From Caulobacteraceae bacterium UBA3198 (GTDB lineage Bacteria; Pseudomonadota; Alphaproteobacteria; Caulobacterales; Caulobacteraceae): 64,000 bases of DNA. How positions within the stretch are numbered: the first letter of the stretch is position 1; each line of letters opens with the position of its first letter. This document shows, piece by piece, positions 34,163-42,159 of the stretch. The notes under the pieces were generated by a model. It searched no databases, was not told the origin of the DNA, and worked only from the letters and a program-made list of their open reading frames with translations. The DNA is taken from positions 124,001 through 188,000 of the forward strand of contig DEWY01000015.1 in the NCBI GenBank assembly GCA_002363865.1, written 5' to 3'. Position numbers and translations under genes: made by a program.

Positions 34163-34510
34163 TCAGGTTTTCGGGCCGAGGGCGGCCTGATCCCAGGCGG
34201 CGCCGACTGGACCGCAATCAGCCCCTTGCCCCCCGCAGCAGTCGGTCATGAGAAAGACCGCCAGATCCTGAACCCGGCCCAGTTCGGCGCGATATATGAT
34301 CGAGCGGCTGCGTCGCTCCGAATTGACCAGACCCGCTCGGCTGAGGACGGCCAGGTGGGCCGACATGGTGTTGGCCGGCGCCCCCATGGCCTGGGCGATT
34401 TCCCCGGCGGGGAGGCCGAGAGGCTCGTGGCGCACCAGGAGGCGGAAGGTCTCCAGCCGCGTGGGCTGGGCAAGGGCGGCGAAAGCCGAGATCGCGACGG
34501 CAGGTTCCAT
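34163..34510 (-). CDS. ArsR family regulator with C-terminal cysteine cluster
   Basis: The 115-residue winged-helix repressor has the ArsR core FAALAQPTRLETFRLLV, the recognition helix ANTMSAHLAVLSRAGLV and a wing RRSRSIIYR. The C-terminal helix carries Cys91, Cys92 and Cys99 (DCCGGQGADC), similar in place to the three-cysteine As(III) site of the Acidithiobacillus-type ArsR, although the spacing is CC-x6-C rather than CC-x5-C. No arsenic resistance gene is adjacent. It diverges from the TetR-type gene. Confidence 0.87.
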   Translation of the reverse strand: MEPAVAISAFAALAQPTRLETFRLLVRHEPLGLPAGEIAQAMGAPANTMSAHLAVLSRAGLVNSERRSRSIIYRAELGRVQDLAVFLMTDCCGGQGADCGPVGAAWDQAALGPKT

Positions 34511-34577
34511 GTTTCCACTATCGTTGCATCCCGGGGGCTAGCAAGAGGCTCGGGCGCGGCGACTGCGCCATCGATTG

Positions 34578-34603
34578 CATTTTGGAACGGCCGGTCCATA
34601 ATG
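34578..34603. promoter_or_regulatory. Probable TetR operator, 26-bp dyad
   Basis: A 26-bp palindrome in which 11 of 13 base pairs match, with core TGGAACGGCCGGTCCA (34583-34598). It ends five bases before the ATG of the TetR-type gene, where binding would block transcription initiation. No Shine-Dalgarno sequence is visible between it and the start, so the mRNA may be leaderless or very short. Autoregulation is inferred from position and symmetry. Confidence 0.65.
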
Positions 34604-34608
34604 GCCAA

Positions 34609-35184
34609 ATGGCCCGCCCCCTTGAGTTTGATCGCACAACCGCCACCCAGAGCGCTCTGCTTCTGTTCTGGAGCAAGGGCTATCAGGCGACCTCGTTGGC
34701 CGACCTGGTGGCGGCCATGGGTATCAGCCGTTCAAGCCTGTATGCGGCCTATGGCGACAAGCGTGGGGTGTTCCTCGAGTGCCTTGATCTGTTCGCTGCC
34801 CGAAGCATCGCGATTCTGACCGAGGCGCGAACCCGGCAGCCGCCGCTGACGGCCCTGAGATCCTTCTTCCTCCAGCCGATTTCTGAGGAGGCGGGGGAGC
34901 GTTGGGCGTGGGGCTGCATGCTCGTGAACACCGTGCTGGAACTGGCCGGCGTCGATGACGCCCTCTGCGCCCACGCCCGGCGGCGACTTGCCGAGGTTGA
35001 GGCGGCGTTCGAGGCCTGCCTGTCCGATACGGGATGCGGCGCGGCGAAGGCTGCTGAACTCTCGGCCTTCCTCATGGTCGTCAACGAAGGACTGCGGGTC
35101 TCCAGTCGGCGGGCGCTGCCGCAGCCCGTCCACCGCGCCCAGATCGAGACCACCTTTCGTCTGCTTGAGTCCACCATCGCCTGA
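34609..35184 (+). CDS. TetR family transcriptional regulator
   Basis: The 191-residue protein has the TetR helix-turn-helix in its first 50 residues (ALLLFWSKGYQATSLADLV, GISRSSLYAAYGDKRGVF) and a C-terminal ligand-binding domain containing RWAWGCMLVNTVLEL. The subgroup resembles COG1309 repressors such as ComR/NemR/AcuR. It is preceded by a 26-bp operator-like palindrome. The Rieske oxygenase gene starts 29 bases after its stop, so the regulator probably controls that gene together with itself. Confidence 0.9.
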   Translation: MARPLEFDRTTATQSALLLFWSKGYQATSLADLVAAMGISRSSLYAAYGDKRGVFLECLDLFAARSIAILTEARTRQPPLTALRSFFLQPISEEAGERWAWGCMLVNTVLELAGVDDALCAHARRRLAEVEAAFEACLSDTGCGAAKAAELSAFLMVVNEGLRVSSRRALPQPVHRAQIETTFRLLESTIA

Positions 35185-35213
35185 AGCCCACCCCTCAAAC
35201 CGGTGACACCGCC

Positions 35214-36377
35214 ATGAAGACTGCTGTTCAGATTGAAGTGCTTCGTGAACTCCTTCAGCAGCTGGACGACGGCGTGAACGCCGACGCGGGCGGCATCCGG
35301 GCCTTTCCGGCCGAAGCCTACACCTCGCCAGAAATCGCGCGCCGGGAGTGGGAGGTGATGTTCAAGGCCAGACCCCAGCTGGTCGGCATGACCTCTGACC
35401 TGCCGTCCCCCGGCAGCTTCCTAACCACTGAGGATTTCAGCTTCCCCGTCCTGGTGACTCGCGACGACCAAGGTGTGGTGCGGGCTTTCCTCAACGCCTG
35501 TCGTCACCGCGGTTCGATGGTCGAGACCGCGCCAAAGGGACAGAAGTCACGCTTTTCCTGTCCGTTCCATGCCTGGACCTACGACGCCAAGGGCGCTCTG
35601 ATCGGCGTGCCTATGGAGCAGCAGTTCGGCGCCATCGATCGCAGCTGTCTTGGCCTCATCGAGCTGCCGGCCCTGGAACGCTACGGATTCCTCGTGGTCC
35701 ACCCCGACCCTCAAGGCGTGATTGATCCAGCCGAGCTGTTCGAGGGCGTCAGCGAGGACCTGGAGAGCTGGGACTGGGGCCGTTATCAGCTCGCCTATGA
35801 GCAGACCCTGGACATGAAGATGAACTGGAAGCTCGCCACAGACACCTTCGGCGAGACCTATCACTTCAAGCGCCTGCACCGGGACACCCTGGCCAACAAC
35901 TTCCACGGCGATGTGCTGTCCTACCGCAGCTATGCGCGGAACCACCGCATGGTCCTGTGTCTGCGGGGCATCGATGACCTGAGAGGCCGGCCTGAGGCGG
36001 ACTGGCGGATCGAGGACGGGGGCTTTCCCGTCTATTTTCTGTTCCCCAATGTGGTGGTCAATGTGGGCAACAAGCGGATCGCCGTGGTGCGGGTCTATCC
36101 CGATCCCAATGATCCGGGCCGATCGATCTCGAAGATCAGCTACTACTTCGACCGCGAAGTGTTGGCCGAGAACCCCGGTTTCGCCCAGCTGTTCTCCGAG
36201 GGCTTCACCCGGGTCGTGGCCGACGAGGACTACGCCACCGCCGAGACCACTCAGCGGGCGCTGTCCTCAGGTCTGATGTCGGAGGTGATCTTCGGGCGAA
36301 ACGAGCCACCCCTGCATCATTACCACAACACCTTTCGCGCCGCGCTTGGCGAGGCGCCGCTGCCGTTCGTGGGGTGA
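35214..36377 (+). CDS. Rieske non-heme iron oxygenase, alpha subunit
   Basis: The 387-residue protein carries a Rieske centre (Cys96, His98, Cys116, His119 in CRHRG and CPFHAW). The catalytic domain has the mononuclear iron ligands His217 and His222 in TFGETYHFKRLH, with Asp210 as the likely bridging residue. It would hydroxylate an aromatic or other ring substrate using electrons from a ferredoxin and reductase, neither of which is encoded nearby. The substrate is unknown. It follows a TetR gene by 29 bases and is probably induced by that regulator's ligand. Confidence 0.9.
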   Translation: MKTAVQIEVLRELLQQLDDGVNADAGGIRAFPAEAYTSPEIARREWEVMFKARPQLVGMTSDLPSPGSFLTTEDFSFPVLVTRDDQGVVRAFLNACRHRGSMVETAPKGQKSRFSCPFHAWTYDAKGALIGVPMEQQFGAIDRSCLGLIELPALERYGFLVVHPDPQGVIDPAELFEGVSEDLESWDWGRYQLAYEQTLDMKMNWKLATDTFGETYHFKRLHRDTLANNFHGDVLSYRSYARNHRMVLCLRGIDDLRGRPEADWRIEDGGFPVYFLFPNVVVNVGNKRIAVVRVYPDPNDPGRSISKISYYFDREVLAENPGFAQLFSEGFTRVVADEDYATAETTQRALSSGLMSEVIFGRNEPPLHHYHNTFRAALGEAPLPFVG

Positions 36378-36408
36378 GTGCGCCCCTCGGCGGCTGGCCG
36401 AGCCGTGG

Positions 36409-36498
36409 TGGCGGACGGGGTGGGATTCGAACCCACGGTGGGCTCTCACCCACGGCGGTTTTCAAGACCGCTGCCTTAAACCACTCGGCCACCCGTCC
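36409..36498 (-). tRNA. tRNA-Ser (anticodon UGA)
   Basis: On the minus strand a 90-base class II tRNA folds with acceptor GGACGGG/CCCGTCC, discriminator G and encoded CCA (36411-36409). The anticodon loop is CTTGAAA, the variable arm is long (GTGGGTGAGAGCCCAC) and the T-arm is GTGGGTTCGAATCCCAC. The long variable arm and the UGA anticodon identify serine. It lies alone between the Rieske gene and rlpA. Confidence 0.96.
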
Positions 36499-36614
36499 GG
36501 AGGGGCGGGCTATAGCAGGGCCAGGCCCGGTGATCCAAGGCTTCTGACGTCAGCTTAACCTCGCCTCAAGCCTCCCTGTTCACACTCCGGTAAGCACGGG
36601 CAGAGGAGGCCGAC

Positions 36615-37532
36615 ATGCAAGGCGAACCGCGGAGCCGGATGACCATCGTCCGCACCCTCGTGGGGGTGAGCCTCGGCGCGCTGGTGATCACCGCCTGCGC
36701 CGCGCCCAAGCCCAAGCTCGCCAGTCGGTTGCCTCAGGCCCAGTCCTCCGGCGCCAAGGCGCCCAGCGGAGCCGGCGGCACCTACAAGGTGGGCAAGCCC
36801 TATCAGGTGGCTGGCGTCTGGTACGTGCCCAAGGAAGACCCGAGCTACAACCGGGTGGGCACCGCCTCCTGGTATGGCGCTCAGTTCCACGCCAAGGCGA
36901 CGGCCAATGGCGAGACCTTTGACATGGACGCGCTCACCGCGGCCCATACGACCCTGCCCCTGCCAAGCCTGGTGGAGGTCACGAACCTGGAGAACGGTCG
37001 CAAGGTGATCGTGCGGGTCAACGACCGCGGGCCCTTTGTGGGGGACCGGATCATCGACATGTCCCGCGCAGCGGCCCGTGAACTGGGTTTTGAGTCCAAG
37101 GGACTGGCCAAGGTGCGGGTGCGCTATGTCGGACGCGCGCCCCTTGGCGGCGGGGGCGATTCCGGCGTGCGTCGCGCCCAGGCGCCGGCGCCCCCGGCAA
37201 GCCTGCCGCCGGCGCCCATCCCCTACAGGCAGCTTGCGCGCACTGCGCCGCCGCCGCCCGTCGTGACGCCGCCACCGCCAGCTGCGGCGACGCCGGTTCC
37301 CGCGCCAGAGGCCACCTACCGGGTCCAGGCCGGCGCGTTTGGAGATCGGATAAATGCCGAGCGCGCAGTCAATCAGCTGGCGCATGCGGGACAGGCGGTG
37401 ATCGAGTCCACCCAGGGCGGGCTCTATCGCGTGGTGCTGGAGGCCGGCGCAGACGAGGGCCGGGCCTGGGCGGTGCGTGATCAGGTGGCGAGCGCCGGAT
37501 TCGCCGACGCCCGCGTCATCCACCCCTATTGA
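36615..37532 (+). CDS. rlpA: RlpA-like septal ring lipoprotein with SPOR domain
   Basis: The 305-residue protein has a lipoprotein signal (VITACAAP, Cys about residue 29) and a double-psi beta-barrel lytic transglycosylase domain: GTASWYGAQFHAKATANGETFD and VRVNDRGPFVGDRIIDMS, with catalytic His and Asp. A Pro-rich linker (about 185-235) leads to a C-terminal SPOR domain (YRVQAGAFGDRINAERAVNQL) that binds denuded peptidoglycan at division sites. GAGGAGG is 6 bases upstream of the ATG. It precedes tmk by 46 bases, a common alphaproteobacterial arrangement. Confidence 0.92.
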   Translation: MQGEPRSRMTIVRTLVGVSLGALVITACAAPKPKLASRLPQAQSSGAKAPSGAGGTYKVGKPYQVAGVWYVPKEDPSYNRVGTASWYGAQFHAKATANGETFDMDALTAAHTTLPLPSLVEVTNLENGRKVIVRVNDRGPFVGDRIIDMSRAAARELGFESKGLAKVRVRYVGRAPLGGGGDSGVRRAQAPAPPASLPPAPIPYRQLARTAPPPPVVTPPPPAAATPVPAPEATYRVQAGAFGDRINAERAVNQLAHAGQAVIESTQGGLYRVVLEAGADEGRAWAVRDQVASAGFADARVIHPY

Positions 37533-37578
37533 GCCCCGGCGCCCTGGACTTACGGCGCGAAACGGCCAATTTGGGCGC

Positions 37579-38217
37579 GTGAGCACGGGCCGTTTCATCA
37601 CATTCGAAGGCGGGGAGGGGGGCGGCAAGTCCACCCAGCTACGCCTGCTGGCGCAGCGCCTTGGTGACCTTGGCGGCGAGGTGGTGGCCACCCGCGAACC
37701 TGGCGGTTCGCCGGGCGCCGAGGCGATCCGGGATCTGCTGGTGCGCGGCGCCGCCGACCGATGGTCGGCGATGACCGAGACCCTCCTGATGTACGCCGCC
37801 CGGCGTGATCATCTGGAGCGGGTGATCAAACCCGCACTCGACCGGGGCGCCTGGGTGTTGTGCGACCGGTTCGCCGATTCTACCCGGGCCTATCAGGGCG
37901 CGGCGGGCGGGACCGATCCGGCCTTTATCGCCGAGTTGGAGGCCCACGTCCTGGGGGACATCCGCCCGGATCTGACCCTCATTCTTGACCTGCCGCCAGA
38001 GGCGGGGCTGGCGCGGGCGGCCAGTCGCGCCGGGGCCGAAACCCGCTTTGAGTCCAAAGGCGCGGCTTTTCACGGTCGTCTGCGGCAGGCGTTTCTCGAT
38101 ATCGCCCGGGCCGAGCCGGACCGGTGCCGTGTGATTGACGCCACCCAGCCCCTGGAGGCCGTCAGCGCCGACATCTGGTCGGCCATCGGCTCTGTGGGAG
38201 CCCGGGGCGATGGCTGA
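37579..38217 (+). CDS. tmk: Thymidylate kinase
   Basis: This 212-residue kinase phosphorylates dTMP to dTDP. The P-loop EGGEGGGKST is at about residues 10-19, TREPGG near 40, and the DRFADSTRAYQG motif near 96-107. It starts at GTG 37579, giving VSTGRFITFEGGEG, the usual N-terminus. Its 3' end overlaps the holB ATG by 8 bases, so the two are translated together. Confidence 0.95.
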   Translation: MSTGRFITFEGGEGGGKSTQLRLLAQRLGDLGGEVVATREPGGSPGAEAIRDLLVRGAADRWSAMTETLLMYAARRDHLERVIKPALDRGAWVLCDRFADSTRAYQGAAGGTDPAFIAELEAHVLGDIRPDLTLILDLPPEAGLARAASRAGAETRFESKGAAFHGRLRQAFLDIARAEPDRCRVIDATQPLEAVSADIWSAIGSVGARGDG

Positions 38218-39214
38218 GGCTGGCCAGCCGCCCCACCCAAGAGATGTCTACGATCTCACCGGTCACGAGGGGCCAGAGGCCGCCTTTGAGGACGCCCGGT
38301 CCCGGGGACGCCTGCACCATGCGTGGCTGCTGACGGGGCCAGAGGGGGTCGGCAAGGCGACCTTCGCCTACCGGGCCGCCCGGCGCCTGCTGGGGGCGCC
38401 GCCTGCTGGCGGGCATGGGGTGCTGGGGGTTGACCCTGACCATCCGGTGAGCCGTCAGGTCGCCGCACGGTCCCACCCCGATCTGCTGGTCATCGAGCGG
38501 ATGGGCGAGGACGGAAAGCTCCGCAAGTCGATCCCGGTCGATGAGGCGCGCAAGCTCGCCGACTTCTTTTCCAAATCCCCGGCCGCCGCGCCACACCGGG
38601 TGGCGATCATCGATCCGGCTGACGATCTGAACGTCAACGCCGCCAATGCAGTCCTGAAGACCCTGGAGGAGCCCCCGCCGCGCGGGGTCATTTTCCTGGT
38701 GTCTCATTCGCCAGGTCGGCTCCTGCCCACCATTCGGTCGCGCTGTCGACGGCTGCTGTTCCGTCCGCTCGGCCTTGAGGCCACCGCCGCCTTCGTCCGC
38801 CACCACGTCAGCGTCAATCCCGAGGAAGCCCTGCGCCTGGCCCGGATGTCGGGCGAGGCGCCTGGCCGGGCGCTGACCATGGCCGCGGGCGCAGCCCTCG
38901 CTCTGGACGACGCTGCCCGCGATATCCTCGCCCGCCTTCCTGATCAGGACGAAGCCGCGGCCCTGGCTCTGGCCGACCGGTTCCGGGGCGGGGAGGGGAG
39001 CGCGAATTTCGCCCTCTTCATGGAGCGTCTGGGTGAGCGGGTGCACAACCTGGCCCGAGAGCGCGCCGCGGCCCGTGTGGGCGGTCTTGATCCCTGGGCC
39101 CAGGCATGGGAGAGGCTCAGCGCCCTGCCGCGCGAGGTCGAGGGTTTGAATCTTGACCGCGCCGACGCCCTCTTCACGGCGCTTCGCGAGCTGCGGATCG
39201 CCGCTCGCGCCTGA
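38210..39214 (+). CDS. holB: DNA polymerase III delta' subunit
   Basis: A 334-residue clamp-loader subunit of the AAA+ family. A degenerate Walker A (GPEGVGKAT) near residue 44 and a sensor/SRC element (TIRSRCRRLLF) are present, along with VLKTLEEPPPRGVIFLVSH, which is typical of delta' and DnaX. No zinc-binding cysteines occur where E. coli delta' has them. It overlaps tmk by 8 bases and is followed by tatD after 18 bases. The metG gene, often found between holB and tatD in alphaproteobacteria, is absent here. Confidence 0.92.
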   Translation: MAEAGQPPHPRDVYDLTGHEGPEAAFEDARSRGRLHHAWLLTGPEGVGKATFAYRAARRLLGAPPAGGHGVLGVDPDHPVSRQVAARSHPDLLVIERMGEDGKLRKSIPVDEARKLADFFSKSPAAAPHRVAIIDPADDLNVNAANAVLKTLEEPPPRGVIFLVSHSPGRLLPTIRSRCRRLLFRPLGLEATAAFVRHHVSVNPEEALRLARMSGEAPGRALTMAAGAALALDDAARDILARLPDQDEAAALALADRFRGGEGSANFALFMERLGERVHNLARERAAARVGGLDPWAQAWERLSALPREVEGLNLDRADALFTALRELRIAARA

Positions 39215-39232
39215 ACGATCGTTCCCTGATCC

Positions 39233-40009
39233 ATGCTCATCGACAGCCACGTTAATCTGCACGCCCCCCAGTTCGACGAGGACCGGGCCGAGGTGATCGC
39301 CCGCGCCCGGGCGGCCGGCATCGCGCTGATGGTCAATATCAGCGACAAGGTCTCCGGCTTCGACGCGGTCCGCGCGGTGGCCGAGGCGCCCGACATCTGG
39401 TGCACGGTCGGCACCCACCCGCACGAGGCCAAGGAAAATCCGGATCTATCGGCCCAGACCCTGGTCGAGCTGGCCACCGACCCCAAGGTGGTCGGCATCG
39501 GCGAGACTGGTCTCGACTTCCACTATGATCTCAGCCCCCGGGACATCCAGGCTCGGGTGTTCCGCGCACATGTGGCGGCGGCCCGCGAAACGGGCCTGCC
39601 CCTGGTGGTCCACACCCGCGAGGCCGACGAGGTCATGGCGGAGATCCTGGAAGAGGAATACGCCGCAGGTCCCTTCCGCATGCTCATGCACTGCTACACC
39701 AGCGGCGCGGACCTCGCCCGGCGGGCCGCAGCACTGGGCGCGTGGTTTTCAGTCTCCGGCATCGCCACCTTCAAGGCCGCTCAGGACGTCCGTGACGTGA
39801 TCGCTCAGATGCCGGCCGAGCGGATCATCGTCGAGACCGACTGCCCCTATCTCGCGCCGGTTCCCCAGCGGGGGCGGCGCAATGAACCAGCCTATCTGCC
39901 TCACGTCCTGGCCAAGCTGGCCGAGATACGAGGCTGGACGCTGGCCCAGGCCGAGGCCAACACCGAGGACGCCTTCTTCGCCCTCTTCGACAAGATTCCG
40001 CGTCCATGA
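39233..40009 (+). CDS. tatD: TatD family metal-dependent DNase
   Basis: The 258-residue TIM-barrel hydrolase has metal-binding motifs in the family order: IDSHVN (the usual first His is replaced by Asn at the end of the HxH-like site), GIGETGLDFHY, LVVHTREAD, MHCYTSG and VETDCPYLAP. TatD-type proteins are 3'-5' exonucleases acting on DNA. The first motif reads SHVNLH where SHCHLD is usual, so one ligand is altered but the next His is kept. It overlaps the following MBL gene by 4 bases (ATGA). Confidence 0.9.
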   Translation: MLIDSHVNLHAPQFDEDRAEVIARARAAGIALMVNISDKVSGFDAVRAVAEAPDIWCTVGTHPHEAKENPDLSAQTLVELATDPKVVGIGETGLDFHYDLSPRDIQARVFRAHVAAARETGLPLVVHTREADEVMAEILEEEYAAGPFRMLMHCYTSGADLARRAAALGAWFSVSGIATFKAAQDVRDVIAQMPAERIIVETDCPYLAPVPQRGRRNEPAYLPHVLAKLAEIRGWTLAQAEANTEDAFFALFDKIPRP

Positions 40010-40836
40010 GCGGCGCCCTCGAGATCACCATCCTCGGGAGCGGGTCATCGGGGGGAGTCCCCCGGGCCGACGGTGACTGGGGCGCATGCGATCCCACCGA
40101 TCCCCGGAACCGGCGATCACGCTGCTCCCTGCTGGTGCGACGGATCGACGCCGGCGCCGACGGGGCTGACCTCACAACGGTGCTGGTGGACACCTCGCCT
40201 GATCTGCGTCTGCAGACCGCTGCAGCCGGGGTTCGCCGACTGGACGCCGTGCTGCTGACCCACGATCATGCCGATCAGGTCCATGGCATCGACGACGTAC
40301 GGGCCTTCTTCATTCGCCAGCGCGCGAAGATTCCCTGCCACATGGACACCGCCACCTGGACCACGATGCAACGGCGGTTCGGCTATATATTCGAGGCTGA
40401 GGGCGGTTACCCCGCGATCTGCGACCCGGTGATGCTGCCGCCGCTGGGGGAGGAATTCTCGATCGACGGGCCGTCGGGCGTCATACCCGTCACCACCTTT
40501 GACCAGGACCATGGCGGGGTTCGGTCGGTAGGCTACCGGTTTGGCGATGTGGCCTATTCCAGTGATCTGGTGGATCTGCCCGAGGCGTCCTTCGAGGCGC
40601 TGCGCGGCCTGGACGTCTGGATCGTGGACGCGCTTCGCTGGCGGCCACATCCGACCCATGCTCATGTGGATCTGGCCTTGTCCTGGATTGAACGGCTGGC
40701 GCCGCGTCGGGCCATCCTCACCAATATGCACATCGACCTCGACTTCGCTGACCTGGCCGCGCGTCTGCCCAAGGGGATCGAGCCGGCTTTTGACGGCCTT
40801 CGATTCACGCATGAGCTCAGAGCTGAAATCTCCTGA
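40006..40836 (+). CDS. PhnP-like metallo-beta-lactamase-fold hydrolase
   Basis: The 276-residue MBL protein begins EITILGSGSSGGVPRADGDWGAC, a PhnP/RNase Z-like start, followed by the metal motif LLTHDHADQVHGID and later SSDLVDLP, with a C-terminal HxH (THAHVDLAL) and TNMHIDLDF. Its relatives are phosphodiesterases acting on small cyclic phosphates or tRNA-like substrates. It lies in the tatD operon, overlapping tatD by 4 bases and the purN-like gene by one base (TGATG). The substrate is unknown. Confidence 0.88.
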   Translation: MSGALEITILGSGSSGGVPRADGDWGACDPTDPRNRRSRCSLLVRRIDAGADGADLTTVLVDTSPDLRLQTAAAGVRRLDAVLLTHDHADQVHGIDDVRAFFIRQRAKIPCHMDTATWTTMQRRFGYIFEAEGGYPAICDPVMLPPLGEEFSIDGPSGVIPVTTFDQDHGGVRSVGYRFGDVAYSSDLVDLPEASFEALRGLDVWIVDALRWRPHPTHAHVDLALSWIERLAPRRAILTNMHIDLDFADLAARLPKGIEPAFDGLRFTHELRAEIS

Positions 40837-41441
40837 TGCTTGAGCCTCTTAAACTCGGGTTTCTTGCCTCGAAGAACGGCAGCTCCATGCGCGTCATTCT
40901 CGCGGCCATCGATCAAGGCGATCTCCGCGCCGAGCCGCGTCTGGTGGTCAGCAACAATCGCGCCGCGCCCGCCTTGGGTTACGCCGCTACGGCTGGCGTG
41001 CCCACCGCCTGCATTCCCACCAAGCTCGACCCTGAAGCAGCCGACCGGGCCCTGGCCGACGCCATGGGTGATGCGGGGGTGGAGCTGATCGTGTTGTCAG
41101 GCTATCTGCGCCGCCTGGGCCCGGTGTTCCTTGACCGGTTTCGTGGGCGCGTCCTGAACATCCACCCAGGCCCCCTGCCGGCGTTCGGCGGGGAGGGGAT
41201 GTATGGTCGCCGCGTCCACGAAGCAGTGATCGCCGCCGGGCTCAGGCGTAGCGCAGCTGTGATTCACCTGGTCGACGGTGAGTATGACCACGGACCAGAG
41301 GTGGCGCGCCTTGAACTCGACGTGGCGCCCGGCGAGACGGGGGAGAGCCTCGAAGCCCGCCTCACGGCGCTTGAGCCTGCGTTTTACCTGCGAACACTCC
41401 AGGAAATCGCCCGTGGCGAGCGGGCTTTGCCTGAGCTCTGA
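40836..41441 (+). CDS. purN: PurN-type phosphoribosylglycinamide formyltransferase
   Basis: The 201-residue formyltransferase carries the catalytic Asn and His in LNIHPGPLP and the Asp in EYDHGPEV. The family motifs IVLSGYLRRLGPVFLDRF and GGEGMYGRRVHEAVI resemble the Bacteroidetes/Firmicutes version of PurN more than the E. coli one. It would transfer a formyl group from 10-formyl-THF to GAR in purine synthesis. It is not beside purM, where alphaproteobacterial purN usually sits, so it may be a second or specialised formyltransferase. Its ATG overlaps the MBL stop (TGATG). Confidence 0.75.
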   Translation: MLEPLKLGFLASKNGSSMRVILAAIDQGDLRAEPRLVVSNNRAAPALGYAATAGVPTACIPTKLDPEAADRALADAMGDAGVELIVLSGYLRRLGPVFLDRFRGRVLNIHPGPLPAFGGEGMYGRRVHEAVIAAGLRRSAAVIHLVDGEYDHGPEVARLELDVAPGETGESLEARLTALEPAFYLRTLQEIARGERALPEL

Positions 41442-41554
41442 GGCCTGACGACCCTATCTTACCGTCGCGCGGCGCTGCGACATTTTCGCCGAACAACATT
41501 CATTTGCCTTTAAGCGACGCCGGGGCAGGGTACGGCGTCCTAGGGGAGCGATTC

Positions 41555-41944
41555 ATGACCGCAACGGCTGCAAAGATTATGGAACGCGTTCGCATCAGTC
41601 CGGCGAAGGCGCTCGATCTGCTGGCCGGCGAAATCGCCATGGCGTGCCACGCCTCGCAGCACCTGGACGACACTTTGGGCAAGATGCTGGAACTGATCGC
41701 GCCGGAAGAGCGCCTGAAAGTCATGCAGGACCTGCACGCCATCGATCTGCTCAACCAGCACCTGACGGCCTTGGCGAACTTCGCCCGGGATCTTGGTCTG
41801 CAGGCCAGTGAAGAAGCCGCTGTGGATCTGACCTCTGCGCTCAGCCACATCACGCTGGGCGACGTGGTGAAACGCATAGAAGGCGCCGCTACGGGCGTCG
41901 GCTTCGGCGCGGTCGACGAAGACGGCGATCTCGACCTGTTTTGA
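41555..41944 (+). CDS. Hypothetical helical protein with C-terminal DLDLF
   Basis: The 129-residue product is predicted mostly helical (two long amphipathic segments, residues about 15-50 and 55-85) and ends EDGDLDLF after a Gly-rich linker. AGGGGAG is 7 bases before the ATG. I do not recognise a domain. The acidic tail with LDLF resembles a sliding-clamp-binding peptide or the CheY-binding tail of CheZ, but neither is proven. It stands alone after the purN-like gene. Confidence 0.7.
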   Translation: MTATAAKIMERVRISPAKALDLLAGEIAMACHASQHLDDTLGKMLELIAPEERLKVMQDLHAIDLLNQHLTALANFARDLGLQASEEAAVDLTSALSHITLGDVVKRIEGAATGVGFGAVDEDGDLDLF

Positions 41945-41946
41945 GG

Positions 41947-41971
41947 GTTCGGGATTCTATTCTGCCCGAAC
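41947..41971 (+). terminator. Hairpin after the hypothetical gene, no U-tract
   Basis: GTTCGGG (41947-41953) pairs with CCCGAAC (41965-41971) around an 11-base loop, 2 bases after the stop codon. No run of T follows. Confidence 0.35.
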
Positions 41972-42079
41972 ACCCCGCCGACATCGCGTATTTCCGATAA
42001 TCTATCTTAGGCGATAAATTGTTGCCGACGTCTCGCTCGATCGGGGCCCCGCGAGACCTCACTCCAGCGCCCAAACGTG

Positions 42080-42110
42080 AAAAAGGCCGGCGCTACCGGG
42101 CGCCGGCCTT
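42080..42110 (-). terminator. Rho-independent terminator of the HU gene
   Basis: Read on the minus strand, AAGGCCGGCGC and GCGCCGGCCTT form a perfect 11-bp stem (42083-42093 with 42100-42110) around a 6-base loop, followed by TTT (42082-42080). It lies 50 bases past the HU stop. The opposite strand lacks a clean U-tract. Confidence 0.85.
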
Positions 42111-42159
42111 GTTCGTCACGACGCCTTGGGGGGCGGCGCTAGACTTGAGGTGCGGAACC

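Noticed and set aside
36205..36492. Minus-strand frame covering the tRNA-Ser region
   Set aside because: It reads through the tRNA and the Rieske gene antisense. The tRNA structure explains the sequence.
36544..36553. CTGACGTCAG palindrome upstream of rlpA as an operator
   Set aside because: A 10-bp palindrome of this kind is expected by chance in a window of this size, and no supporting second site was found.
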